Positions 6,942 to 15,183 of a DNA stretch of 30,288 nucleotides are shown here, in pieces (position 1 is the first letter of the stretch; each line of letters begins with the position of its first letter). The position numbers and the translations under genes were made by a program. The notes under the pieces were generated by a model. It was given only the letters and a program-made list of their open reading frames with translations, ran no database searches and had not been told where the DNA came from. This DNA is from JAENVT01 sp031370825 (GTDB lineage Bacteria; Actinomycetota; Acidimicrobiia; Acidimicrobiales; Ilumatobacteraceae): NCBI GenBank assembly GCA_031370825.1, contig JANMRB010000022.1, positions 1 to 30,288 of the forward strand. The letters run 5' to 3'.

Positions 6942-7946
6942 TCACGACAGCGCCGGGATGACCTCGCCGGCGAACATGCGCATCGATCGATGGGTGTCGT
7001 CGTTCCCCATCCCTGGCTGACGCATCTGCAGGGCCAGCTGCGTGATCCGCCCAAGATGGCCGTCGACGAACGGGCGAAGCTTGGCGATCACGTCGTCGGG
7101 TGTGCCGACCGCTGCGAACCAGAAGCCGGCGTTGCCCGTCCGCAGCATCTCTTGTGTCACTCTGGCCGCTTCGGATGCTGGCTCGCCCTGCAGGTTCTTG
7201 CGCATCTGGTAGAAGTTGACGAAGTACTCGATGCCCGTGCCGGCGATCTCCCAGGCCTTGTCCGTGGTGTCGGCGACGCACACTGGAATCATCACCGACA
7301 CCTGATGATCCGCCGGATTGCGCCCGCAAGCCTGTAGCGCGGCGTCATAACCGGCGTTGAAAGGTGCGATCAGGTTCATTCCACGTTCAGCGGCGCGGGC
7401 AAGGTTCTTCGGACCCATTCCGCCCCACCACATGGGCAGGGGTTGCTGAACCGGCTTGGTGGTGAAGGTCATGTCGGCGATGTCGTAGAACTGTCCCCTG
7501 TGGCTGAACATGGCCGGCTCCGCATATGCCTGCTGAATCCAGTCGACCATCTCCCAAGCCCGACCATTCATCTCGACCGGATCTTTGCCGAAGCTGACGA
7601 ACTCTTCGTATTGCGAACCCGGACCCACGCCGAGGTCGAATCGCCCGTTCGACAAGATGTCGGTGATCGCAGCGTCCTCGGCGACACGGATCGGGTCATG
7701 AAAGGGAAGCAACACCACTGCAGTGCCGACGCGGATTCGCTCCGTCCGTGCCGCCACTGCGCTTGCGACCAACATCGGTGAGCCGGTCCACTGACACTCT
7801 CGAAAGTGATGCTCGCCGTACCAGGTGCTGCTGAATCCAAGCTCTTCCGCCAGGACCGCATCACTGATGTAGTCGGAATAGACGTCCTGGAGCGCATAGG
7901 TACTGTCGGGATGGTTGCGAACGCCGTTGATCAACGCGTATTGCAT
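6942..7946 (-). CDS. Luciferase-like (LLM class) flavin-dependent monooxygenase
   Basis: The 334-aa protein has the bacterial-luciferase TIM-barrel pattern: AEELGFSSTWYGEHHF near residues 33-48, then IRVGTAVVLLPFHDPIRVAEDAAITDILSNGRFDLGVGPG near 71-110. This is the signature of FMNH2- or F420-using LLM oxidoreductases. The length is normal. GAGGAG (on the plus strand 7953-7958) overlaps the stop of the upstream hydratase gene and lies 6 nt before the ATG, so it is the third gene of the hpaD-hydratase-LLM operon. Its place suggests a role in aromatic or side-chain oxidation, but the substrate cannot be told. Confidence 0.9.
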   Translation of the reverse strand: MQYALINGVRNHPDSTYALQDVYSDYISDAVLAEELGFSSTWYGEHHFRECQWTGSPMLVASAVAARTERIRVGTAVVLLPFHDPIRVAEDAAITDILSNGRFDLGVGPGSQYEEFVSFGKDPVEMNGRAWEMVDWIQQAYAEPAMFSHRGQFYDIADMTFTTKPVQQPLPMWWGGMGPKNLARAAERGMNLIAPFNAGYDAALQACGRNPADHQVSVMIPVCVADTTDKAWEIAGTGIEYFVNFYQMRKNLQGEPASEAARVTQEMLRTGNAGFWFAAVGTPDDVIAKLRPFVDGHLGRITQLALQMRQPGMGNDDTHRSMRMFAGEVIPALS

Positions 7947-7956
7947 TATGAGCTCC

Positions 7957-8760
7957 TCACACGAACTCGCAGGTCACGGTACCCAACGGACCGTAGTCGG
8001 CGACGAAGCGGTCTCCAGGATGCGTGGTCGCGGCACGAGTGAACGACCCGGCAAGGATGATCTGTCCCGGCTCGATCGCCAGGCCGTACGGCGCAATCCG
8101 CCGAGCAACCCAGGCGATGCCGTTGGCCGGATGGCCGAGAACCCCCGCGGCTAGCCCGGTCTCTTCGACGACGCCATTGCACGAGAAGATCGCGCCGATC
8201 CAGCGCATGTCGACCTCGGTCGGCTTGACCTTGTTGCCGCCGAGGATCACACCGGCATCGGCAGCGTTGTCGGCGATCGTGTCGACGATCGTCCTAGCGC
8301 GCTTGGTGACCGGATGCACCCGGTAGCTACGAGCGTCGATCAGCTCCAGCGCGGGCTGCACGTAATCGGTCGCGGCGAGGACCGCTTCGACGGTGACCGA
8401 GTCTCCGCTCAGCCGCTGCCCGATGATGAACGCCACTTCGACTTCGAGCTTCGGGTCGACGAAGTCGGCATGACGCAGTTGCACGCCGCTGGGCATGATC
8501 ATGTAGTCGAGCAGGGCTCCGAAATCGGGCTCGTCGATCTTCATCTGCTGTTGCATCGCCCGAGACGTGAGCCCGATCTTTCGGCCGACGAGTTTGGCGC
8601 CCCCGGCGATCTGGAGATCCACCCACGCTTGTTGGATCGTGTAGGCATCGTCGATGTCGAGGTCCGGGTGTTCGACAGTGATCGGATCGATCGGCTTGAC
8701 CTCGGTGCGGGCCCGTTCGTGCTGCTCGGCCAGTTCGAGGGCGAGCTCAGCCGTGATCAT
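7957..8760 (-). CDS. hpaH: 2-oxo-hept-4-ene-1,7-dioate hydratase (HpaH/HpcG type)
   Basis: This enzyme adds water to 2-oxo-hept-4-ene-1,7-dioate in the homoprotocatechuate meta-cleavage pathway. The protein has 267 aa, the length of the characterised E. coli enzyme. The metal ligands Glu106, Glu108 (KLEVEVAF) and Glu139 (PALEL) fall at the positions known for HpcG. The ATG at 8760 overlaps the TGA of hpaD in an ATGA, so the two are translationally coupled. The frame extends upstream to 8877, but that part lies inside hpaD. The related 2-oxopent-4-enoate hydratase (MhpD) is the main alternative; the hpaD neighbour favours HpaH. Confidence 0.88.
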   Translation of the reverse strand: MITAELALELAEQHERARTEVKPIDPITVEHPDLDIDDAYTIQQAWVDLQIAGGAKLVGRKIGLTSRAMQQQMKIDEPDFGALLDYMIMPSGVQLRHADFVDPKLEVEVAFIIGQRLSGDSVTVEAVLAATDYVQPALELIDARSYRVHPVTKRARTIVDTIADNAADAGVILGGNKVKPTEVDMRWIGAIFSCNGVVEETGLAAGVLGHPANGIAWVARRIAPYGLAIEPGQIILAGSFTRAATTHPGDRFVADYGPLGTVTCEFV

Positions 8761-9767
8761 CGTGTGACACCGTGGCCGTCGGCCCCAACGGTGATTCGCT
8801 GCTCGTCGCTGTTGCGAAGGCGGATGGGCTGCAGGTTGGCGTCGAGATCCAAGACGCGGCTTGCCTCTTCGTACCAACGCGGCACGATCGGGTTGGCCCA
8901 GAAGTCACGGCGACGCGCGTCGTTGACGCTCCACCGCAGCGGTTGATGCCCGGGATCTCCGGTGAAGTAGTCGGTCGTGTACAGCTCGACACGGTGACCA
9001 TCCGGATCGCGCAGGTAGAGGTAGAACGCGTTGGAGACTCCGTGGCGCCCGGGCCCGCGCTCGATGTGGTCGTACTCGTTCGTTGCACCCAACGTGTCGG
9101 CGAGGTTGAGGATGTGATGCGCTTCGGGACACGCAAACGCGAGATGATGCAACCGCGGCGAGGAACCCTGTGTCGAGGCAACGTCATGCACGGTCTGCTT
9201 GCGAAACATCCACGTGGCGTACAGGGTGCCGTCGTCGTCCTCGATGGTCTCCGACAACCCGAAGCCAAGCTCCGTGTACCACTCGTAGAAGGCCTTCACG
9301 TCGTCGGTCACGAGGTTGATGTGGTCGAGTCGGTTGATGCTGGCCCCATGGCGAAGGTCGTAACGCTGGTGGTGATGACCGGTCCACTCGATCTCATGGA
9401 AGTACTCGACCACGAACCCGAACGGATCCTGGACCCGCACCGTTGGCCCGACACCGCGCGTGGCTCCCGCTGGATAACGCCGAACTTCGCATCCGCGGTC
9501 GGTGTGGAACACGGCGGCGGCGTCGAGATCTTCGGGAGTTCGAACCCGGAACGCGAATCTGGAGCACGCCGCCTGCTGCCCTTTGCGCAGAATCAGACTG
9601 TGGTGGACGAACTCTTCATGGCCTCGGAGATAGACGGCTTCCTCGTCCTCGAAACTGATCACGAAGCCAAGGCGATCCACCCAGAAGTGCTTGCTGGCGT
9701 CGAGATCTGTGACGATCAGCTCGGCGTACGCAGAGCGAACAATGTCGGGGGGAGCGGACGTGGTCAT
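8757..9767 (-). CDS. hpaD: Homoprotocatechuate (3,4-dihydroxyphenylacetate) 2,3-dioxygenase
   Basis: The 336-aa protein is an extradiol ring-cleavage dioxygenase of the VOC superfamily with two beta-alpha-beta repeats. It closely resembles the Brevibacterium/Arthrobacter homoprotocatechuate 2,3-dioxygenases: it has RKQTVHD, RIERGPGRHGVSNAFYLY-like and DPDGHR-ELYTTDY-TGDP blocks. The 2-His-1-carboxylate metal ligands are His149, His208 and Glu261, and the acid/base His is 194. The product is 5-carboxymethyl-2-hydroxymuconate semialdehyde. I prefer the ATG at 9767 over the GTG at 9773 because a TACGAT -10 element ends 7 nt before it. It is the first gene of a three-gene operon and is divergent from hpaB. 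Confidence 0.93.
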   Translation of the reverse strand: MTTSAPPDIVRSAYAELIVTDLDASKHFWVDRLGFVISFEDEEAVYLRGHEEFVHHSLILRKGQQAACSRFAFRVRTPEDLDAAAVFHTDRGCEVRRYPAGATRGVGPTVRVQDPFGFVVEYFHEIEWTGHHHQRYDLRHGASINRLDHINLVTDDVKAFYEWYTELGFGLSETIEDDDGTLYATWMFRKQTVHDVASTQGSSPRLHHLAFACPEAHHILNLADTLGATNEYDHIERGPGRHGVSNAFYLYLRDPDGHRVELYTTDYFTGDPGHQPLRWSVNDARRRDFWANPIVPRWYEEASRVLDLDANLQPIRLRNSDEQRITVGADGHGVTR

Positions 9768-9774
9768 CGACACG

Positions 9775-9780
9775 ATCGTA
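9775..9780 (-). promoter_or_regulatory. -10 element of the hpaD operon, probably leaderless
   Basis: On the minus strand TACGAT matches TANNNT and ends 7 nt before the ATG at 9767. If transcription starts there, the GTG at 9773 would lie at or upstream of the transcript start. Confidence 0.5.
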
Positions 9781-9795
9781 GGCCGCGCTGCGGTC

Positions 9796-9801
9796 TAGCG
9801 T
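9796..9801 (+). promoter_or_regulatory. Candidate -10 element of hpaB
   Basis: TAGCGT matches TANNNT, and the predicted leader would be about 25 nt. The divergent hpaB and hpaD promoters are only about 15 bp apart, so one bound regulator could control both. Confidence 0.4.
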
Positions 9802-9831
9802 GCGGCGCAAGGACCATGCAGGGGGGAACAG

Positions 9832-11280
9832 ATGCCGGCTCGAACTGGAGACGAGTTTTTGGAGGGCCTGCGCGCGCGCAACCGCGAGGTGTGGCTTGGT
9901 GGTGAACGTGTCAAGGACGTCACCACGCACCCCCAGCTCGAGGGTGCCGCGCTGACCCTGGCGGCCGTCTTCGATCGCCAACACGAGTTTGCCGACGACT
10001 GCCTGATGCCCGACCCTGAGACCGGCGAGCCGATCAATGTCAGCCACATGATCCCGCGTTCGGTGGACGACCTGAAACGGCGACACCGCGGGCTGCGCCG
10101 CATCGCCGAGTGCACGGTCGGCATCATGGGTCGCACACCGGATTACATGAACGTGACATTCGCGGGTTTCGCCGGCGAACGTACCGCCTGGCTCGGCCCG
10201 GAAGGCAAGAACGTCGAGGGACACGACAACCTGCGCGCCTACCACACCCTGATCGCTCGCGAGGATCTGTCACTGACCCACACGATCGTGCATCCGACCA
10301 TCGATCGCGTCAAAGACGCTTCGTTCGCCGGCAATCCTGTGCCGCTCCACAAGGTCGGCGAGACCTCGAACGGAATCGTCGTGCGCGGCGCGCGCATCCT
10401 GGCCACCCTCGCTCCGTTCGCCGACGAGATGACCGTATATCCCGGTCTTCCCCTACCTGCGGATGCGACCGATGCCTACGCGTTGAGCTTCGCCATCCCG
10501 ATGGACACGCCCGGTCTCATCTTCCTGTGTCGCGACAGCGCGGCGACGATCGACTCCAACCGCTTCGACCATCCGCTGTCCTCGCGCTTCGACGAGCAGG
10601 ACGCATTCGCGATCTTCGACGACGTCGAGATTCCCCGCGAGCGGGTGTTCATCGATGGCGACATCGAGGTCTACAACTCCGTCATGGGCCCGACTGCATG
10701 GTGGGCAAACATCATGCAGCAGACCACGATCAGAGCGCTCACGAAGTTGGAGTTCGCATACGGCCTCGCCTGCCGCATGGCCGAGGTGGTCAACGACGTC
10801 ACACCTCCGACGCTCGAGATGTTGGGCGAGTTGTCGAGCTACGTCGAGGTGACGCGCAACTCGATCCTCATCTCGGAGGAGCACGCTTACGACAGGGGTG
10901 ACGGCGTCGTGTTTCCCGATGGTCGTCCGATGCATCCGATGCGATCGATGCTGGCGGCCTGGTATCCGAGGGTTAGGGAGATCCTGATGCTGATCGGTGG
11001 TCACAACCTTCTGGCAACGCCCAGCCGGGCGATGTTCGACGATGCTCGCCTTCGGCCGATGATTGACGAGTTCATCCACGGCGCGAACGACATGGACTCG
11101 GAGCGTCGGGCTGCCATCTATCGGCTGGCGTGGGACTTCATCGGCTCCGGTCTCGGGTCGCGCAACGAGCTGTACGAGCGCAACTACCTGGCCTCGGCGA
11201 AGACCAGCCGCACCTTGCACCATCTCCTGTACGCCGACCGAACCGCGCCGTACGCGCTGGTCGACTCGATGCTCGCCTAG
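9832..11280 (+). CDS. hpaB: 4-hydroxyphenylacetate 3-monooxygenase, oxygenase component
   Basis: The 482-aa protein belongs to the FADH2-dependent HpaB family, which adds a hydroxyl ortho to a phenol. The N-terminus RTGDEFLEGLRARNREVW with DVTTHP shortly after is typical, as are the RAYHTLIAREDLSLTH block near 137-152 and the acyl-CoA-dehydrogenase-like C-terminal helices. The length is normal. GGGGGG at 9821-9826 serves as ribosome-binding site. Divergence from hpaD supports 4-hydroxyphenylacetate as substrate, giving homoprotocatechuate. Chlorophenol monooxygenases (TftD/HadA) belong to the same family and are an alternative given the intradiol dioxygenase nearby. The partner flavin reductase (hpaC) is not in the window. 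Confidence 0.88.
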   Translation: MPARTGDEFLEGLRARNREVWLGGERVKDVTTHPQLEGAALTLAAVFDRQHEFADDCLMPDPETGEPINVSHMIPRSVDDLKRRHRGLRRIAECTVGIMGRTPDYMNVTFAGFAGERTAWLGPEGKNVEGHDNLRAYHTLIAREDLSLTHTIVHPTIDRVKDASFAGNPVPLHKVGETSNGIVVRGARILATLAPFADEMTVYPGLPLPADATDAYALSFAIPMDTPGLIFLCRDSAATIDSNRFDHPLSSRFDEQDAFAIFDDVEIPRERVFIDGDIEVYNSVMGPTAWWANIMQQTTIRALTKLEFAYGLACRMAEVVNDVTPPTLEMLGELSSYVEVTRNSILISEEHAYDRGDGVVFPDGRPMHPMRSMLAAWYPRVREILMLIGGHNLLATPSRAMFDDARLRPMIDEFIHGANDMDSERRAAIYRLAWDFIGSGLGSRNELYERNYLASAKTSRTLHHLLYADRTAPYALVDSMLA

Positions 11281-11290
11281 TGCAGCGGGA

Positions 11291-11869
11291 TCAGTTGTTC
11301 GCAGGTGCGAACGAGGTGTAGTTCGTGTCGTCGACCAGGGATTCGGGCCCATCGACCGGAAGCGTCTCGAAGTGGTTGAGCGCTGCGTTGACGTCGCCTG
11401 ACCACACCTCGGCGGGCAGGTTGTACAAAACCTCGATCCCGTTGCCGTCGGGATCCTCGACATAGGCACTGTGGGTCATGCCGTGGTTTCCGCGGATGCG
11501 GAACTCGACGCCTTGCGACTTCATCCAGGCAATCTGGTCGAGCCACGATTCACGGCTGGGATAGCAGACCGCGATGTGATCGACGCCGGGTGTCGAACCG
11601 AACATCTGCCACGGCGACTCGGGTGGCGGTGCGCTGGCCGGATCGAGCAGTTCGGCTAGGGCCAAGTCGTGGTGCCGCTCGGCGCTACCGCGGTAGAAAC
11701 GCATCTTGAAGTCCGGGTACTTGTCGCGCTCGAGCTCGGCGCACTGCTCGAAGCCGAGCACCCTGGTGTAGAAGTCGTGCGCCGCATCGATGTCGCGGAC
11801 ACGCAGCACGAGGTGCTGGATGTACGCGCCACTGGACGGTCGAACGGGGCCATCGGCGTGATCTGCCAT
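11291..11869 (-). CDS. VOC-family protein, extradiol-dioxygenase-like
   Basis: The 192-aa protein has one pair of beta-alpha-beta-beta-beta repeats. The metal-ligand pattern is present: HLVLRVRDIDAAHDFYTRVLGF near 19-40, VDHIAVCY near 96-103 and EDPDGNGIEVLY near 137-148. It is shorter than classical extradiol dioxygenases and could be a glyoxalase-like isomerase or a small dioxygenase. AGGAGG (plus strand 11878-11883) lies 8 nt before the ATG. It is divergent from the intradiol dioxygenase and convergent with hpaB. The substrate is unknown; a role with catechols is inference from context. Confidence 0.85.
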   Translation of the reverse strand: MADHADGPVRPSSGAYIQHLVLRVRDIDAAHDFYTRVLGFEQCAELERDKYPDFKMRFYRGSAERHHDLALAELLDPASAPPPESPWQMFGSTPGVDHIAVCYPSRESWLDQIAWMKSQGVEFRIRGNHGMTHSAYVEDPDGNGIEVLYNLPAEVWSGDVNAALNHFETLPVDGPESLVDDTNYTSFAPANN

Positions 11870-12029
11870 GAATGCAACCTCCTGCGAACTGCGTTGGACC
11901 GGACTCTAGGGTAGTTCGGATACGAAGCAAAGCCCGGCGTTCTGCGTGCAGGAACGTACACCTGGTGGGCGCCGGGACACTTGTGATAGCAACGGATCGC
12001 ACATTCGTCAACATCTCTAGGGGATCACG

Positions 12030-12869
12030 ATGGCCAAAGAGGGCGCACTCGATGAACTGTTGTCCGAGGTCTTGTCACGCTATGACAACTCGCCGAACCC
12101 GCGTCTGAAAGAAGTGACCACCGCAGCCATTCGTCACTTGCACGCCTTCGCACGCGAGGTCAACCTGACGCGTGACGAGTGGTTCGCCGGGATCATGTTC
12201 CTCACCGCCTGCGGCAAGATCAGTGACGAGGTCCGACAGGAGTTCATCCTGTTGTCCGATACCACCGGCGTGTCGACGCTCGTCGAGATGCTGGCCTACG
12301 ACGCCAGCTCATCGAGCCTCACCGACAACACCGTGCTCGGTCCGTTCCACGCCGGGGGCTCGCCGGAACGTGCATACGGGGAGTCGATGCTCGTCGATCC
12401 CGACGACGGCGACAGGGTCGTCGTGCGCGGCACGATCAACGATGTCGACGGCAAACCGATCGAAGGCGTCATCCTCGACTGCTGGCAGAACGCCAGCAAC
12501 ATGTTCTACTCAGTTCAGCAACCCGGAATTCAGAGCCCCGACAACTTGCGCGGCATCTACAAGTCGCAGGCCGACGGAACGTACGAGATTCGCAGCATTC
12601 GCCCGGTGCCGTATCCCATACCCAGCGACGGCCCTGCCGGTGATCTGCTGAAGAAGAACGGCCGCAACTGGTGGCGTCCGGGCCATCTGCACATCTGGGC
12701 CAGGCATCCCGACTTCAAGGACCTCATCACCCATGTCTTCGACGTGGAGAGCGACTTCCTTGATGGCGACGCGGTGTTCGGCGTCCAGCGAAGCCTCATC
12801 CGCGAGTTCAAGCCCGATGACAGCGGTGAGCTGGCGACCACCTTCGACATCGTGCTGGACCGCGTCTGA
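12030..12869 (+). CDS. Intradiol ring-cleavage dioxygenase, hydroxyquinol/catechol 1,2-dioxygenase type
   Basis: The 279-aa protein has an N-terminal helical dimerisation domain (residues ~1-100, as in catechol and hydroxyquinol dioxygenases) and the beta-sandwich catalytic domain. The Fe(III) ligands are Tyr160 (NMFYS), Tyr195 (PVPYPIP), His219 and His221 (RPGHLHIW). The PYPIPSDGPAGDLL stretch is closer to hydroxyquinol 1,2-dioxygenases than to catechol 1,2-dioxygenases. It cleaves between the hydroxyls to give a muconate or maleylacetate-type product. AGGGGA at 12019-12024 is a possible ribosome-binding site; TAGGGG at 12018-12023 is also a near-match to the leaderless -10 pattern. No maleylacetate reductase is visible, so the exact substrate remains open. 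Confidence 0.9.
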   Translation: MAKEGALDELLSEVLSRYDNSPNPRLKEVTTAAIRHLHAFAREVNLTRDEWFAGIMFLTACGKISDEVRQEFILLSDTTGVSTLVEMLAYDASSSSLTDNTVLGPFHAGGSPERAYGESMLVDPDDGDRVVVRGTINDVDGKPIEGVILDCWQNASNMFYSVQQPGIQSPDNLRGIYKSQADGTYEIRSIRPVPYPIPSDGPAGDLLKKNGRNWWRPGHLHIWARHPDFKDLITHVFDVESDFLDGDAVFGVQRSLIREFKPDDSGELATTFDIVLDRV

Positions 12870-12878
12870 CCGGCCACA

Positions 12879-13637
12879 TCAGTCGCCTCTGGCCTCGGCC
12901 AGCTGTGCTCGCAGACCGAGCATCACGTTGCCGAGGTCGAAGCCGACCGTGATCATTCGCCAGCCCGCCGATCGTCGCTTCTCGGCGAGACCCGCTTCCG
13001 CATGGATCGCGGGGATCACACCGTTGCGCTCACACGCCGTCTTGACCCGCTCGATGGCTTCGTTCCATTCGACGTCGTCCTGATCGGGCTTTGGCGCCAG
13101 GCCATAGGTGATCGACAGGTCAGCGGGTCCGATGTACAAAGCGTTGATCCCCGGAACGGCTGCGATCTCGTCGGCGTTCTCGACCGCCTGCTTGGTCTCG
13201 ATCATCGGAATGCACAACACCGTTTCGTTTGCGGTCGAGAAGTAGCCCTCGCGCCCGGCACGCGCCGATACGCCGACCGGGCCCATGCTGCGACTGCCGA
13301 TTGGCGCGTACCGACACGCGGCCACCGCCGCCCGCGCCTCTTCGACCGTGTTGACCATCGGCACGATCACGCCGTACGCGCCCGCGTCGAGCACCCTGCC
13401 GATGATGCTCGGTTCGTTCCACGGAACGCGCACGATCGGCGTCGTCTCGGTGCGCGCCATCGCATAGAGCATGGTGACCGTGTGTTCGTAGCTCTGCAGT
13501 CCGTGCTGCATGTCGACGCATACGTAGTCGTAGCCCGCGAGGGCTGCGGCCTCGGCGATCAGCGGCTCGCGAAAGAACAGGAAGGCGCCGAGCGCTGTTT
13601 CGCCTCGGTCCCAGACCTGGCGGAGGTGGGTCGTCAC
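12879..13637 (-). CDS. hpaI: HpaI/HpcH-type class II pyruvate aldolase
   Basis: The 252-aa TIM-barrel protein matches 4-hydroxy-2-oxoheptanedioate aldolase (HpaI), which releases pyruvate and succinic semialdehyde at the end of the homoprotocatechuate pathway. His45 (DMQHG) and Arg70 (RVPWNEP) fall at the same positions as in E. coli HpaI, and the metal ligands Glu147 (PMIETKQ) and Asp173 (GPADLS) are present. Related aldolases act on other 2-oxo acids, so the symbol is tentative. The ATG overlaps the stop of the upstream HbpS-like gene (ATGA). It is the last gene of the ADH/HbpS/aldolase operon and ends 9 bases from the convergent intradiol gene. Confidence 0.87.
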   Translation of the reverse strand: MTTHLRQVWDRGETALGAFLFFREPLIAEAAALAGYDYVCVDMQHGLQSYEHTVTMLYAMARTETTPIVRVPWNEPSIIGRVLDAGAYGVIVPMVNTVEEARAAVAACRYAPIGSRSMGPVGVSARAGREGYFSTANETVLCIPMIETKQAVENADEIAAVPGINALYIGPADLSITYGLAPKPDQDDVEWNEAIERVKTACERNGVIPAIHAEAGLAEKRRSAGWRMITVGFDLGNVMLGLRAQLAEARGD

Positions 13638-14059
13638 GACCCCACCACATCAGCGCCGGCCTGTGCGATCGCACGATCCTGCTCGGTAGATCCTCCCGAC
13701 ACGCCGACCGCGCCGACAACTGATCCGTCGATTCGAACGGGAACCCCGCCCGCGAAAGGGACGAACCGTGGCGTTTGCGTGAAGCCGTGCACGAGTGCCG
13801 GATCGTCGGCAAGCAGCGGCCACCACTTGTCGGTGGGCATGCCGTTGAACGTGGCCACGGTGTAGGCCTTGTTCAGCGCGATCTGAGCCGTCAAGCGTGC
13901 GGCGCCGTCCATGCGAACCGTGATGATCGCATCACCTGCCGGATCGCAGACGGCGATGCAGGCGGCGATGTTCTCGGCGCGTGCCGAGGCGATGGATGCC
14001 TCGACCACCCGTTGGGCCGCGCTCAACGAGAGCGAGTTCATTGCCAGTACATCCGGCAT
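13634..14059 (-). CDS. HbpS/GlcG-family (heme-degrading/binding DUF336) protein
   Basis: The 141-aa protein fits the GlcG/HbpS family: an N-terminal helix (LSLSAAQRVVEASIASA), CDPAGDAIITVRMDGA in the middle, and the diagnostic C-terminal VPVRIDGSVVGAVGVSGGSTEQD. HbpS binds heme in Streptomyces; many catabolic operons carry a homologue of unclear function. The ATG at 14059 is preceded by GGGAGGGG (plus strand 14067-14074). The frame continues upstream to 14203 but runs into the ADH gene. It lies 20 nt after ADH and overlaps the aldolase start by four bases. Confidence 0.9.
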   Translation of the reverse strand: MPDVLAMNSLSLSAAQRVVEASIASARAENIAACIAVCDPAGDAIITVRMDGAARLTAQIALNKAYTVATFNGMPTDKWWPLLADDPALVHGFTQTPRFVPFAGGVPVRIDGSVVGAVGVSGGSTEQDRAIAQAGADVVGS

Positions 14060-14079
14060 CTTTATGCCCCTCCCTATAC

Positions 14080-15162
14080 CTAGAACTTGACGACGGTGCG
14101 GGCGGACTCGCCGGCGGTCATCATCGCGAACCCACGATTGACCTCCTCCAGCGGCAGTGTGTGCGAGATCATCCCACTGAGATCGAGCTGACCCGAACGC
14201 CACAGGTCGGCGTACCGAGGAATGTCGGCGCGCGGGTTGGTGTCGCCCATGAAAACGCCGACCATCTTCTTGCCGCGCCGGAACCCGGTGACCGGAAGCA
14301 TCAGCTCGGCATCGTCGCTCTGAATGCCGACGAGGTACGCCGAACGGCCGGGAGCGGTCATCTCGAACGCCTGCCGCACCAACCCAGGACGACCGACGAC
14401 TTCGAAGACGTGGTCGGCGCCGTAGCCCGTGATGTCACGAACGGCGCCGGCGGCATCGACTGCCGACGCATTGATGGTGTCAGTGGCACCCAGCTGACGG
14501 GCCCGCTCCAACTTGCTCGGGTTTGCATCGATCGCAATGATCTTCGCCGCGCCGGCAAGGCGTGCACCCTGGATGATGTTGAGGCCGACACCGCCGCAGC
14601 CGATCACGACCACGGACTCTCCGTTCTGAACCTTTGCCGTGTTGAGCGCGGCGCCGAGCCCGGTCACGACGGCACACCCGAGAATGCATGCCAACTCCAT
14701 CGGAATGTCGTTGTTGATCGTCGTCACCGCACGTTCGTCGAGCAGGACATAGTCGGCCAACGAGCCGACATTCGCCATCTGCCCGACGCTGACACCGTCC
14801 AGCGTGAGGCGCGGCGGCTGGCCTTTCGATCGCTTCGTCACGCCCGGATTCAGACATGTGGTCGGCTCGCCGGCCATGCAGCGGACGCACTCACCGCACC
14901 CCATCACCAAGCACGTAACCACGTGATCACCGACGTGGATGTCGCGCACGTCAGGCCCGACGGCTTCGACCACACCGGCACCCTCATGACCCAAAATCAC
15001 CGGCCTAGGTCGGTTCAACGTTCCGTCGAGATAGTGGTAGTCGCTGTGGCACAAACCCGCTGCAACCGACCTCATCAGAACCTCACGTCCGATGGGTGCA
15101 TCGTGGGCGACGTCGGCGATGTCGAGCTGGTCGGAGTCATCGAGCAGTACGGCGGCACGCAT
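14080..15162 (-). CDS. Zinc-dependent alcohol dehydrogenase (MDR superfamily)
   Basis: The 360-aa protein is a medium-chain zinc alcohol dehydrogenase. The catalytic zinc site has Cys38 and His59 (GHEGAG) and a Cys in ILGCAVVTG; the structural zinc site has Cys89, 92, 95 and 103 with the normal spacing. The NAD-binding motif GCGGVG is near 184-190. The overall pattern is that of class III-like or aryl-alcohol dehydrogenases. In this operon it probably oxidises an alcohol or aldehyde intermediate of aromatic breakdown. TACGCT lies 8 nt before its ATG, in the 21-bp gap after iclR, so it has its own probable promoter. Confidence 0.92.
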   Translation of the reverse strand: MRAAVLLDDSDQLDIADVAHDAPIGREVLMRSVAAGLCHSDYHYLDGTLNRPRPVILGHEGAGVVEAVGPDVRDIHVGDHVVTCLVMGCGECVRCMAGEPTTCLNPGVTKRSKGQPPRLTLDGVSVGQMANVGSLADYVLLDERAVTTINNDIPMELACILGCAVVTGLGAALNTAKVQNGESVVVIGCGGVGLNIIQGARLAGAAKIIAIDANPSKLERARQLGATDTINASAVDAAGAVRDITGYGADHVFEVVGRPGLVRQAFEMTAPGRSAYLVGIQSDDAELMLPVTGFRRGKKMVGVFMGDTNPRADIPRYADLWRSGQLDLSGMISHTLPLEEVNRGFAMMTAGESARTVVKF

Positions 15163-15170
15163 CAGACCTG

Positions 15171-15176
15171 AGCGTA
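15171..15176 (-). promoter_or_regulatory. -10 element of the ADH operon, probably leaderless
   Basis: On the minus strand TACGCT matches TANNNT and ends 8 nt before the ATG at 15162. The rest of this promoter would lie in the 3' end of the IclR gene. Confidence 0.45.
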
Positions 15177-15183
15177 GGCGCGA

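Noticed and set aside
8772..9905. Plus-strand open frame of 377 aa
   Set aside because: It lies antisense to hpaD, whose active-site residues are all present, and it runs into the start of hpaB.
10453..11469. Minus-strand open frame of 338 aa
   Set aside because: It is antisense to hpaB and in a different frame from the VOC gene; no family resemblance.
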